From assembly GCA_029251525.1 (NCBI GenBank), contig JAQXDE010000032.1, positions 62,001-126,000 on the forward strand: a stretch of 64,000 nucleotides of DNA, read 5' to 3'. Source of the DNA: Saprospiraceae bacterium. Lineage in GTDB: Bacteria > Bacteroidota > Bacteroidia > Chitinophagales > Saprospiraceae. The notes beneath the pieces are model-generated. The model searched no databases. It saw nothing but the letters and a program-made list of their open reading frames with translations, and was not told the DNA's origin. The first letter of the stretch is position 1. Each line of letters starts with the position of its first letter. This document shows positions 27,107-35,011 of the stretch, piece by piece. The position numbers were made by a program, and so were the translations under genes.

Positions 27107-28519
27107 TTATTTTTTCAAAGTTGATGGACAAACAAAATCTGAAGTTGGAATTTTAGAAGCTGAAATATCACTGTACTTTCCTTGAACATTGACTAGTTTC
27201 TCAAAACCTCTAGCTTTTAAAATGGAAGCTGCCACTGTTGATCGGTAACCACTTCGACAATGCATGTAGTACTTTTTTCTTTTGGAAATTTCACTCATGT
27301 TTTCGTTGATAAAATCCAAAGGATAATTTTGAGAATTTTCAATTTGTTCACCAATGAATTCTGTAGGCTTTCGCACATCTAAGATATTCATTCTTTTAGT
27401 GTAAAGCTTTTTAAATTTCTTCACATTAATTGTTTCGATTTTATCAATCTCTCGTTGCTCTTTCTTCCAAGCTTCGAAACCACCTTTCAAATATCCTATT
27501 GAATTATCATAACCAACTCTTGCTAAACGTTTTACCGTTTCTTTATTTTTACCTCTTGGCGCAACGATCAAAATTGGTTGTTGCAAATCAGGAATCAATG
27601 CTCCTACCCAAGGGGCAAAACTTCCATCCAAACCAATGAAAATTGAATTCGGAATAAAACCTTTTACAAATTCTTCTTTTGATCGAACATCCAAAATCAA
27701 TGCTTCGGTTTCATTCGCCGCTACCTCAAATGCCCTTGGTGAAAGTGCCTTCACTCCTCGTTTCATCACAGTATCGATACTCTCGTAACCTGTTTTATTT
27801 AATGCTGCATTTTTTTGGAAATAAACTGGAGGAGATGCTAATCCATCAGTCACTTCTTTGATAAATTCTTTCTTCGTCATATCAGTCCTAAGTGCATAAT
27901 TAGTTTTCTTTTGATTACCCAAAGTATCCCAAGTTTCTGAACTCATATTTTTCCCACAAGCCGAACCTGCTCCGTGTGCTGGATAAACCAAAACTTTATC
28001 ATTCAATGGCATGATTTTATTTCTCAAACTATCGAACAACCATCCTGCTAATTCTTCTTTCGTCAATTTTCCATTTTTCTGAGCTAAATCTGGTCTTCCA
28101 ACATCACCTATAAACAAAGTGTCACCGCTGAAAATTGCATAATCTTTCTTCTTTTCATCTTTTAAAAGAAATGTTGAACTTTCCGGAGTGTGTCCAGGAG
28201 TATGTAAAACGATGATCGAAACTTTTCCTAATTTAAATTTCTCTCCGTCCTTGGCTACATGAACTTTATAATCGGTTTGTGCAGTTGGGCCATAGATGAT
28301 TTTTGCACCAGTTTTTTTTGCTAAATCTAAATGGCCGGAAACAAAATCTGCGTGAAAATGAGTTTCGAAAATATATTTTATTTTCACTCCATTAGCTTTT
28401 GCTTTGGCAATATATGGTTCTGTTTCTCTAAGAGGATCGATTATAGCAGCTTCACCATTACTCTCAATATAATAGGCACCTTGTGATAAACATCCAGTAT
28501 ATATTTGTTCTACTTTCAT
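27107..28519 (-). CDS. persulfide-dioxygenase-like MBL protein with two rhodanese domains
   Basis: 470 residues, cytoplasmic. The metallo-beta-lactamase domain (1-240) has THFHADFVSGH (H54, H56, D58), H110 in HTPGHTPESS, D133 in FSGDTLFIGDVGRPDL and H182 in YPAHGAGSACG. The GDVGRPDL phrase is typical of ETHE1/CstB-type persulfide dioxygenases, which use a 2-His-1-Asp Fe(II) site to turn persulfide sulfur into sulfite. Two rhodanese domains follow. The first (about 260-355) has no Cys in its loop (VAPRGKN) and is probably structural. The second (about 365-465) has active-site C421 in MHCRSGYRS. Hydroxyacylglutathione hydrolase is the common automatic label but fits less well. It has its own promoter with a Crp/Fnr-like palindrome. 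Confidence 0.85.
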   Translation of the reverse strand: MKVEQIYTGCLSQGAYYIESNGEAAIIDPLRETEPYIAKAKANGVKIKYIFETHFHADFVSGHLDLAKKTGAKIIYGPTAQTDYKVHVAKDGEKFKLGKVSIIVLHTPGHTPESSTFLLKDEKKKDYAIFSGDTLFIGDVGRPDLAQKNGKLTKEELAGWLFDSLRNKIMPLNDKVLVYPAHGAGSACGKNMSSETWDTLGNQKKTNYALRTDMTKKEFIKEVTDGLASPPVYFQKNAALNKTGYESIDTVMKRGVKALSPRAFEVAANETEALILDVRSKEEFVKGFIPNSIFIGLDGSFAPWVGALIPDLQQPILIVAPRGKNKETVKRLARVGYDNSIGYLKGGFEAWKKEQREIDKIETINVKKFKKLYTKRMNILDVRKPTEFIGEQIENSQNYPLDFINENMSEISKRKKYYMHCRSGYRSTVAASILKARGFEKLVNVQGKYSDISASKIPTSDFVCPSTLKK

Positions 28520-28561
28520 TTCAAAATTTAATTTTATGTTTCTTTAATTCAGTTCTCAATA

Positions 28562-28569
28562 CAAAAGTA
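28562..28569 (-). promoter_or_regulatory. putative -7 box of the MBL-rhodanese gene
   Basis: Minus strand reads TACTTTTG, a full match to TAnnTTTG, 43 bp before the ATG. Predicted transcription start is about 28555-28558. Confidence 0.5.
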
Positions 28570-28591
28570 TTCCTGTTTTAAAACATAATTC

Positions 28592-28605
28592 GTGATAGGA
28601 ATCAC
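28592..28605. promoter_or_regulatory. Crp/Fnr-type operator GTGAT-N4-ATCAC
   Basis: GTGATAGGAATCAC is a perfect 5-4-5 palindrome with the half-site geometry of FNR (TTGAT-N4-ATCAA) and the GTGA core of CRP. Its centre is about 40 bp upstream of the predicted start of the MBL-rhodanese gene, the classical position for class II activation. A Crp/Fnr gene lies 2.4 kb away in the same block. Confidence 0.5.
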
Positions 28606-28828
28606 ACTTAATCATTTTTTTAATTTCTTAGCATCTTACAACCTCCACCTATAATTTGTTTTGCTAAAATATAAATAAAGTTTCATGTTTTGCAATTTCA
28701 TTACTAACATATTAAATTTTGAAAAACAAATTAGATTAACACTTTATAACTCCATCAAAAAGATCTAAATACATTTCAATTCCTCCTTTTCTAAATCTAA
28801 ATTCCCTGTATTGAAAATACTTTCTCAA

Positions 28829-29023
28829 TTAGGCTAAATAAATCCTCCTGATTATTAATTTCATTCGACTTTCCATTCCAATTTGATCAATTGTTACCCA
28901 TTTTCCAACGATAAACTTATGTAAATTTAAACTCATTGTAAAAGGTTCAAAAGAGGCATCAATTTCAATTTCATAAAAGTGCAGAATGACATAATGTATC
29001 TTTGGCAGATTTATCTTAAAATT
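28829..29023 (-). pseudogene. coding relic or truncated small gene
   Basis: A minus-strand frame without a start codon at its left end reads NFKINLPKIHYVILHFYEIE, then IDASFEPFTMSLNLHKFIVG, then KWVTIDQIGMESRMKLIIR, then RIYLA and TAA (28829-28831). A matching-looking run (IIKEVVKF) precedes it in another frame, which suggests a frameshift. The composition is clearly protein-like. An internal ATG (MSLNLHK...) could give a 41-residue protein. Family unknown. The rest of the 28606-29134 gap shows no other gene. Confidence 0.35.
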
Positions 29024-29134
29024 TCACAACTTCTTTGATGATTCATTTTTCGTAAAATCTTTTTTATTTCATTTTGGTTTAATTAAAGATAATTGGAATT
29101 GATTTTATTCCACATTTCATTTTTTAAATTAATT

Positions 29135-30859
29135 CTACTCATCCTCATTAGTTTGCAAAGCATACTCAAGATATCGATGATTTGATTTTTTATCAAAAAA
29201 ATCGACAGAATGTTGAATCCGGAAAAAGAAACTATCTTCTCCTATCATCTCAACCACGTTTGCTCTGTGTAGGATATCTCGAATTGGCCCCTTAACTCCT
29301 GCAAATTTAAATTGGATTTTTTGATTATGACAAAATTCAATCATTTCCTTTATCGCATATATTCCACTACTATCTATTCCATTCATACTATCTGCATCGA
29401 GGATAAATAACTTTAATACTTTTCCTTTATTTATAACCTCAGCCTCGATTTTTTCTTTAAAAAAACTCACATTTGCAAAATATAAACGAGCATCAAATCT
29501 GAAGATTAATATGTCATCTCGAACTTCAAGATGATCAAATCGGTCAGTATTTTTGTAATGAGGCTTGCCAGGGATTTTCCCTAAAACCGCCGTATGAGGT
29601 TGAGTCGTTCTAAAGATAATTAGTCCCAAGGACAAGACAACTCCAATCATTATACCCTCCTCAATACCTAGGATTAGTGTTCCTAAAAAAGTAGCCAGCA
29701 TCATAAAAAAATCACTTCGATCAGTGTACCATAAATGTCTTGCTTCTTTAAAATCAATCAAACCAAAAACTGCCACCATAATAACGGAAGCTAAAATAGC
29801 CTTTGGCAAATAATAAAAGAGTGGCGTCAAAAATAATAGAGTCAGAGCAATTAAGGCAGCACTAAAAATGGAAGCCATTCCTGATTTGGCACCAGTTTGG
29901 TCATTGACAGCTGTCCTTGAAAAGCCCCCGGTAGTTGGAAAAGATTGAAAAAAGGCACCACCAATATTTGCCACTCCCAATGCTATAAGTTCTTGATTCG
30001 GTAAAACCTGATAATTTTTATGCTTAGATTGAATGGCTTTTGCTACAGCAATACTTTCCATAAAAGAAATAAATGAAATTGTAAATGCAATTGGCAACAA
30101 TGCTTTTACATCCTCAAAATTCAAACTTGGAATCCCAAAATCTGGCAATCCTTTTGGGACCTCTTCTACAATTCCCACTCCTTGTTCATCCCAACCTAAT
30201 CCCCAAACAGCAAAAATTCCGAAGGCAACTGCAAGTAAAGGTCCCGGAATAGGAAACTTAATTTTTTTTATTAATAGAATCACACCGATTGCTAATATTC
30301 CAATAATAAACGTGTGCAAATTGATAGCATTAAAATTTGAAAAAGCATTTACAATAATTTCATAAATATGATTACTCCGCGGAATATTAATTCCCAATAA
30401 ATGTTTAAGTTGAGAAAAACCGATAATCAATGCAGCTGCAGAAGTAAATCCTGCTATCACAGGATGAGAGAGAAAATTAACTAAGAAACCCAATCTAAAA
30501 ATCCCCATTAATGTCTGAATAATACCGACCATCAATGCTAAAAGAATTACTAATCCTATAAATTCTTCACTATTTGCCTCGGCAATTGCTCCAACTCCAG
30601 CAGCAATTAAAAGTGCCACCATTGCTACTGGCCCAACCGCCAATTGTCTAGAAGTTCCAAAAATTGCATATAATACAAGAGGAATTATTGAAGCATATAA
30701 TCCATAAATGGGGGGCATACCAGCTAACATTGCATATGCCATACCTTGAGGAATTAGCATAACCCCTACTGTCAATCCAGCGATTAGATCTCCTCTAAAA
30801 AATTCTGAATTATAATGGGGCAGCCACTCTAAAATGGGAAAGTACTTCTTGAAATTCAT
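29135..30859 (-). CDS. SulP-family sulfate/anion transporter with STAS domain
   Basis: 574 residues. The membrane domain (about 15-430) opens with DLIAGLTVGVMLIPQGMAYA, the SulP signature, and continues with PIYGLYASIIPLVLYAIFGTSRQLAVGP and SFPTTGGFSRTAVNDQTG. Around 12-14 helices are present. A cytoplasmic STAS domain (about 445-555) has the conserved DSSG motif in MNGIDSSGIYAIKEM. SulP proteins carry sulfate or bicarbonate, usually by proton or sodium symport or anion exchange. Next to a sulfite-forming enzyme and a sulfite-oxidase-like enzyme, export or exchange of sulfate is plausible, as is uptake. It lies 77 bp downstream of the Crp/Fnr gene on the same strand and is probably co-transcribed with it. 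Confidence 0.9.
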   Translation of the reverse strand: MNFKKYFPILEWLPHYNSEFFRGDLIAGLTVGVMLIPQGMAYAMLAGMPPIYGLYASIIPLVLYAIFGTSRQLAVGPVAMVALLIAAGVGAIAEANSEEFIGLVILLALMVGIIQTLMGIFRLGFLVNFLSHPVIAGFTSAAALIIGFSQLKHLLGINIPRSNHIYEIIVNAFSNFNAINLHTFIIGILAIGVILLIKKIKFPIPGPLLAVAFGIFAVWGLGWDEQGVGIVEEVPKGLPDFGIPSLNFEDVKALLPIAFTISFISFMESIAVAKAIQSKHKNYQVLPNQELIALGVANIGGAFFQSFPTTGGFSRTAVNDQTGAKSGMASIFSAALIALTLLFLTPLFYYLPKAILASVIMVAVFGLIDFKEARHLWYTDRSDFFMMLATFLGTLILGIEEGIMIGVVLSLGLIIFRTTQPHTAVLGKIPGKPHYKNTDRFDHLEVRDDILIFRFDARLYFANVSFFKEKIEAEVINKGKVLKLFILDADSMNGIDSSGIYAIKEMIEFCHNQKIQFKFAGVKGPIRDILHRANVVEMIGEDSFFFRIQHSVDFFDKKSNHRYLEYALQTNEDE

Positions 30860-30926
30860 CTACTCTTACTTTTATGATTTTGAAATCAATTCAAGCACAA
30901 GTTCCAATTTTAAGAAACTATTGTCC

Positions 30927-30940
30927 GTAACATCTATCAC
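30927..30940. promoter_or_regulatory. degenerate second Crp/Fnr-like site
   Basis: Minus strand reads GTGATAGATGTTAC: one perfect GTGAT half and one half matching ATCAC in 3 of 5 bases. It overlaps the 3' end of the Crp/Fnr gene, upstream of the SulP gene. Weak evidence. Confidence 0.2.
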
Positions 30941-31587
30941 AATAGATTGATTTTATTTCGCTCCAAAGTAACTAAACCATTAATTTCTAATTTTTTTAGT
31001 AATCTTGAAATTGCTTCTCGGGAGGCATTTAAATCCGCAGCAATTTCTTGGTGGGTAGAATTAATTATTTTAGAACTATTTGCAACAGATCTTTCATTCA
31101 AATACTTCAAAAGCCGTTCATCCATTTTATTGAAAGCAATTGTATCGATTGTTTTAATCATTTCTTTCATTCTGAAATCATAAGAACGCATGACAAAGTT
31201 TCTCCAAGTAGGGTACTTTGACATCCATTCGTCCACATGTTTTATGGGAATAACGATAACAGTAGAATCATCTTCTGCAGTTGCTCTGATGACACTACGT
31301 TTGTCCATCATACAACATGAAAAAGACATAGAGCAAGTTTCACCCGCGTAGAGATAATATAATAATAATTCTCTAGACTCCTCCTTATCTTCTCGAACTA
31401 CTTTAATTGATCCTTTGACCACTAATGGAACTAATTTCACATAACTTCCATAACTCAACAACACCTCTCCTGCCTTAAAAGACTTGAGAAATCCTACCCT
31501 AGCAATCTCCTTTTGTAAAGTTAAATCCGATAGCCTGGGGAATTTTTTATGAACGAGTTCAAATATTTCTTGATTAAAATTTTCCAT
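30937..31587 (-). CDS. Crp/Fnr-family regulator with C-x5-CC cysteine cluster
   Basis: 216 residues. The N-terminal cyclic-nucleotide-binding-type beta barrel (about 20-125) lacks the cAMP-binding R-x-S signature of CRP. A dimerisation helix follows, then a winged HTH with recognition helix NASREAISRLLKKLEING. The E-x2-S-R arrangement is that of FNR, which reads TGA/TCA half-sites. It has no FNR-type N-terminal Cys cluster, but three cysteines sit together at C85, C91 and C92 (ETCSMSFSCCMM). Thiol chemistry (persulfide, disulfide, NO or a metal) could be the signal; this is inference. A -7 box lies at 31633-31640. SulP follows in the likely operon. Confidence 0.88.
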   Translation of the reverse strand: MENFNQEIFELVHKKFPRLSDLTLQKEIARVGFLKSFKAGEVLLSYGSYVKLVPLVVKGSIKVVREDKEESRELLLYYLYAGETCSMSFSCCMMDKRSVIRATAEDDSTVIVIPIKHVDEWMSKYPTWRNFVMRSYDFRMKEMIKTIDTIAFNKMDERLLKYLNERSVANSSKIINSTHQEIAADLNASREAISRLLKKLEINGLVTLERNKINLL

Positions 31588-31632
31588 TATTTTTTATTAC
31601 CTGATTATTTTTATTTATTTCGAGTCGCTTAT

Positions 31633-31640
31633 CAAAGATA
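31633..31640 (-). promoter_or_regulatory. putative -7 box of the Crp/Fnr gene
   Basis: Minus strand reads TATCTTTG, a full match to TAnnTTTG, 46 bp from the ATG. It overlaps a small palindrome TTATC-AAA-GATAA (31629-31641 region). Confidence 0.45.
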
Positions 31641-32140
31641 AAAGTTTCTCCAAAATCAAATTTAGTAGTAAGAATCTTTTATTTAGACTATTTTTTTCAA
31701 ATGTTGCGATGGTAGTTTTCAAATATCCGATAATCATAGATCGTCTTTTTCTTTCAGAAAACACATACAAACATCAACTTCCTCGTTTTACAACAAAATC
31801 CTTTCAATCGCATATTTTAAAAATCATCAGGAGCTAGAGGTTACTCGGAATCAAGAATTACACGACTCAAATTTACAAATAACCTAGGATACTGTTTTAG
31901 CAAATAAACAATTACTAATTTCAGTGGACGAGTTGCTGTTTTTAGAATAAAAGCGATTTGTTCTAGCTTTTAAAACAACTCATAAGTTGTTATATTTCTT
32001 TTTTGTCTTCTGCAAAATATGAACATATATCCATAAATCCAAAAGAGGTTTAAAATTGAAAAACTGAAGTTCTATATCAATATTGAGAAGTAAAAAAGTA
32101 ATTGCATAAACAATTAATTGTAAATAAAAAAGTTCTTAAC
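31641..32140. other. intergenic stretch, faint coding relic only
   Basis: AT-rich. One plus-strand frame near 31826-31950 reads HQELEVTRNQELHDSNLQIT, stop, DTVLANKQLLISVDELLFLE, stop. This looks like part of a helical protein but is too short and broken to name. Confidence 0.2.
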
Positions 32141-33376
32141 TCAAGAAAAAATCAATAACCTCTTTTTCTCTTTTGCGTCACAAGTCATCCTAATTTGGAT
32201 CACCATTGAAGAAAAAACAGTCAATAAAATAATCACAACTAATGCTTCTTTCATTCCAAAAAAATCAGCTATAACCCCAGTCAACAATGCACCAATCGCA
32301 TATCCTAAATCTCTCCACATTCTAAAAACGCCGATACTTTCTGCTCGTTGAGAAGGGTGGGTCGAGTCGGCAATCGCACTTATAAAATTAGGGTAAACCA
32401 TTGCAGTCCCCCATCCCAATAATGCTGAGGCTAAAATAACCAAACTAAAACTTTGGAAAAATAAAATTCCAACTAGGGCAATTGCCTGCAAAAACATTCC
32501 CCAAAACAACAAATCTTTTTTACAAAAAAAATCACCCATCTTCCCAGTGACTAGTTGTCCTAATCCCCAAACGGCAGGATAAACGCCTACCACAATTCCG
32601 ATTTCATCTAAACCAAAATTCTTGGTTATTAAAAATAATGGCAGCAATCCCCAGACCATTCCATCGTTCAGGTTATTAATTAATCCTGCTTGAGAAATGC
32701 TCCCAAGGTTTGGATGTAAAATAGAAGTTTGCCAAAATAAATTTTTTAAAACTTCTAGCTTACTGTCTTTCTCTTCACTGGCCAAATGACTCTGAGTATC
32801 TCGAATCAAAAATATACTTCCTAAAAACCCTGCAAGCGCTAATCCTATTCCAATGTAAAATGGATAAGGCCGCAATCCATAATTATCAGCAATCCAGCTT
32901 GTCAAAAAAGCAACAATACCAACTGAAAGGTATCCTGCAAATTCATTAATCCCCATCGCCAGTCCACGATCTTTTTGTCCCACCAAATCAATTTTCATGA
33001 TCACCGTTGAGGACCAAGCCAAACCTTGATTAATCCCTAACAATACATTTGCAAAAATAATCCAATTCCAACTTGGTGCAAACATTAAAACAAATGGAAC
33101 AGGCAATCCGAATAACCAACCTAAAATCAGTAAACGCCTACGACCAATCTTATTGGCCATTTTTCCCATGAAAAAATTGGCAGTAGCCTTGGTAATTCCA
33201 AATACTACGATGAAAGAAAGAATAATTGTTTTCGCAGCCATACTGAATTCAACTTCAGCAATTGAGGGTAAGATACTTCGTTCTAACCCAACCATTCCAC
33301 CAACGAAGGCATTAATAAGGACGAGTAAAGAAAATTGTTGCCAATTGTTTTTTAATCCGAGTTGCACTTTTGTCAA
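32141..33376 (-). CDS. MFS transporter
   Basis: 411 residues with about twelve membrane helices in two six-helix halves. The conserved cytoplasmic loop motif A appears between helices 2 and 3 (FFMGKMANKIGRRRLLILGW), and a related motif occurs in the second half (LVTGKMGDFFCKKDLLFWGM). Helix 1 begins LLVLINAFVGGMVGLERSIL. The substrate cannot be read from the sequence; such proteins near sulfur or metal genes are often exporters. It lies 550 bp upstream of the Crp/Fnr gene on the same strand, so it has its own promoter. It borders a MarR relic on the other side and may once have been under that regulator. Confidence 0.85.
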   Translation of the reverse strand: MTKVQLGLKNNWQQFSLLVLINAFVGGMVGLERSILPSIAEVEFSMAAKTIILSFIVVFGITKATANFFMGKMANKIGRRRLLILGWLFGLPVPFVLMFAPSWNWIIFANVLLGINQGLAWSSTVIMKIDLVGQKDRGLAMGINEFAGYLSVGIVAFLTSWIADNYGLRPYPFYIGIGLALAGFLGSIFLIRDTQSHLASEEKDSKLEVLKNLFWQTSILHPNLGSISQAGLINNLNDGMVWGLLPLFLITKNFGLDEIGIVVGVYPAVWGLGQLVTGKMGDFFCKKDLLFWGMFLQAIALVGILFFQSFSLVILASALLGWGTAMVYPNFISAIADSTHPSQRAESIGVFRMWRDLGYAIGALLTGVIADFFGMKEALVVIILLTVFSSMVIQIRMTCDAKEKKRLLIFS

Positions 33377-33660
33377 TTGATCTCTATTTAGTTATTCAAC
33401 AATAAAATCAAGCTAATATAATATAAATTTGAAGATTAGAATTAAATTTTATTCACTACGTAGAATTATTTTAATGCCAATTTAACCTGAAAGAATTATA
33501 GTTAAATCTTATTTTTTTTCAATCATTCCTCTATTTAGTTGTAGATTAAAAATAACAACTATTTTCTTTGAAAACTTTTTCAACTTACAATTGTATTTAC
33601 AGTGATCATAAGAAAAACTATAATGGGAAAAACTTACCGTCAAATCAAAAACAAATAATT

Positions 33661-33954
33661 TCTAATGGATATTGGATAACAAGTAGATTGAACCAAGAAT
33701 TTAAATAGGATGGATTAATAGAGCCTAAATTTAATGTTCCGAGTAACTTTAAATCTGCAAATGGGGAACTAGTATTTGTTAAGCAACTTTAGAAGAACAT
33801 GGTTCAACTCAGTGTAAACATTACAAGAATTGTCGATAAATTAGTATCCAAAAGCTATATAGCAAAAATGGTATACCCAACAAACAGAAGAAAAATGGAT
33901 ATTACTATCAGGGAAATGGGACAAAACCTTATCAAAAATATTTCTACACTTTAA
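33661..33954 (+). pseudogene. MarR-family regulator, inactivated by two in-frame stops
   Basis: A single frame reads SNGYWITSRLNQEFK, TAG (33706-33708), DGLIEPKFNVPSNFKSANGE, LVFVKQL, TAG (33790-33792), KNMVQLSVNITRIVDKLVS, KSYIAKMVYPTNRRKMDITI, REMGQNLIKNISTL and TAA (33952). This is the winged-helix core of MarR, including the wing motif PTNRRKMDI and the recognition-helix region SVNITRIVDKL. No ATG or intact N-terminal helix is found upstream. The reductase gene 76 bp downstream is a typical MarR-linked flavin reductase, so a regulator-target pair appears to have lost its regulator. Confidence 0.8.
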
Positions 33955-34030
33955 TTTAACATTGGTGGAAAATTAAATAAAAAAGAACTTTTAAAAAAAT
34001 ATTAATCTTAAAAATTAAAATCAAACCAAA

Positions 34031-34567
34031 ATGAGCAAGAAAATTGTAGCCTTAGGAGCAAGTAATAATAAAGATTCTATCAATAAAAAGTTAGCCTCAT
34101 TTGCAGCTAATCAAATAGTAAATGCTGAAGTAAATGTATTGGATCTAAACGATTTTGAGATGCCAATCTATGGAATAGACAGAGAAAGAGAATCTGGTAT
34201 CCCAACCTTAGCCCATGATTTTAAAGTACATCTAAAAAAATCAGATGGAATCATTATTTCTTTTGCTGAACATAATGGATCATATTCCGCTGCGTTTAAA
34301 AATGTTATGGATTGGATTTCAAGAATCGAAAAAGATGTTTGGGAGAGCAAACCAATGTTTCTGATGGCAACATCTCCAGGTGGAAGAGGTGGTATGACTG
34401 TGCTTGAAATTGCAGTCAATAAATTTAAATTAATGAATAAAAATACTATCATTAGTTATTCCCTTCCTTCTTTCGGCCAAAATTTCTCAGAGGTAGATGG
34501 AATTACTGATAAAGAATTATTGATTTCATTTAATGAACAATTAAAATCTTTTGAAGAAGCATTATAG
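34031..34567 (+). CDS. NADPH-dependent FMN reductase-like flavoprotein
   Basis: 178 residues, flavodoxin-like fold. The N-terminal strand and phosphate-binding loop are KKIVALGASNNKDSINKKLA. The second flavin-binding region is ADGII-type (KSDGIIISFAEHNGSYSAAF), with the family motif E-x-N-x-S/G-x-x-x-x-x-K-N (EHNGSYSAAFKNVMDWI). A SPGGRGG loop follows. It probably reduces FMN, quinones or azo/nitro compounds with NAD(P)H in the cytoplasm. The MarR relic lies immediately upstream. Alternatives are an arsenic-resistance ArsH-like or chromate reductase, but the core signature fits the general family. A terminator follows directly, so this is a single-gene unit. Confidence 0.88.
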   Translation: MSKKIVALGASNNKDSINKKLASFAANQIVNAEVNVLDLNDFEMPIYGIDRERESGIPTLAHDFKVHLKKSDGIIISFAEHNGSYSAAFKNVMDWISRIEKDVWESKPMFLMATSPGGRGGMTVLEIAVNKFKLMNKNTIISYSLPSFGQNFSEVDGITDKELLISFNEQLKSFEEAL

Positions 34568-34577
34568 CAAACACTAT

Positions 34578-34606
34578 AAAAAGTCACTTAAAAGTGACTT
34601 TTTTTA
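34578..34606 (+). terminator. terminator of the FMN reductase gene
   Basis: Stem AAAAAGTCACTT (34578-34589) with AAGTGACTTTTT (34592-34603), then T-rich sequence, 11 bp after the stop codon. Confidence 0.85.
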
Positions 34607-34678
34607 TTTAACGAACTTGTATCTAAAGTTCTATTAATTTAGATGTTTAATAGTAAAAAATAGAAGTAAAAAAATTGT

Positions 34679-34872
34679 AATTATTCAAGTATCGATGGTC
34701 CAATTCTAGAAGTAAAAGGAAAAGGTTTCCTTTGTAAGTTTTTTGAGAAATAAATCTATTTATAGTTTTGCATCACAATGACATAATAAATGAAACAGAT
34801 TACTTTTCAGATGAAAAAGGTCATAATCATACAGGTTTGATGCGAATAAGATTATGCTTAAATGAAAATTAA
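34679..34872 (+). pseudogene. possible two-frame coding relic
   Basis: One frame reads NYSSIDGPILEVKGKGFLC, KFFEK and TAA (34751). Another frame starts inside it and reads EINLFIVLHHNDIINETDYF, SDEKGHNHTGLMRIRLC, LNEN and TAA (34870). Both look protein-like; neither has a start or a family I recognise. Low confidence. Confidence 0.2.
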
Positions 34873-35011
34873 ATAAGGAAATTCTTCGGAAAAAAAGGTG
34901 GCCTCTCAAATAAACCAAGACCAGCAACCAAACAGAGAAACGAATAATTTACCATTTTGGAAAAATTATTTATATACTTCTCTCCTCTTATTTGTTACTT
35001 TTGGGAAAAAA

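Noticed and set aside
30874-30889. Palindrome TGATT-N4-AATCA upstream of SulP
   Set aside because: Its half-site spacing (TGA-N8-TCA) differs from the Crp/Fnr geometry (TGA-N6-TCA), so it is not counted as an operator.
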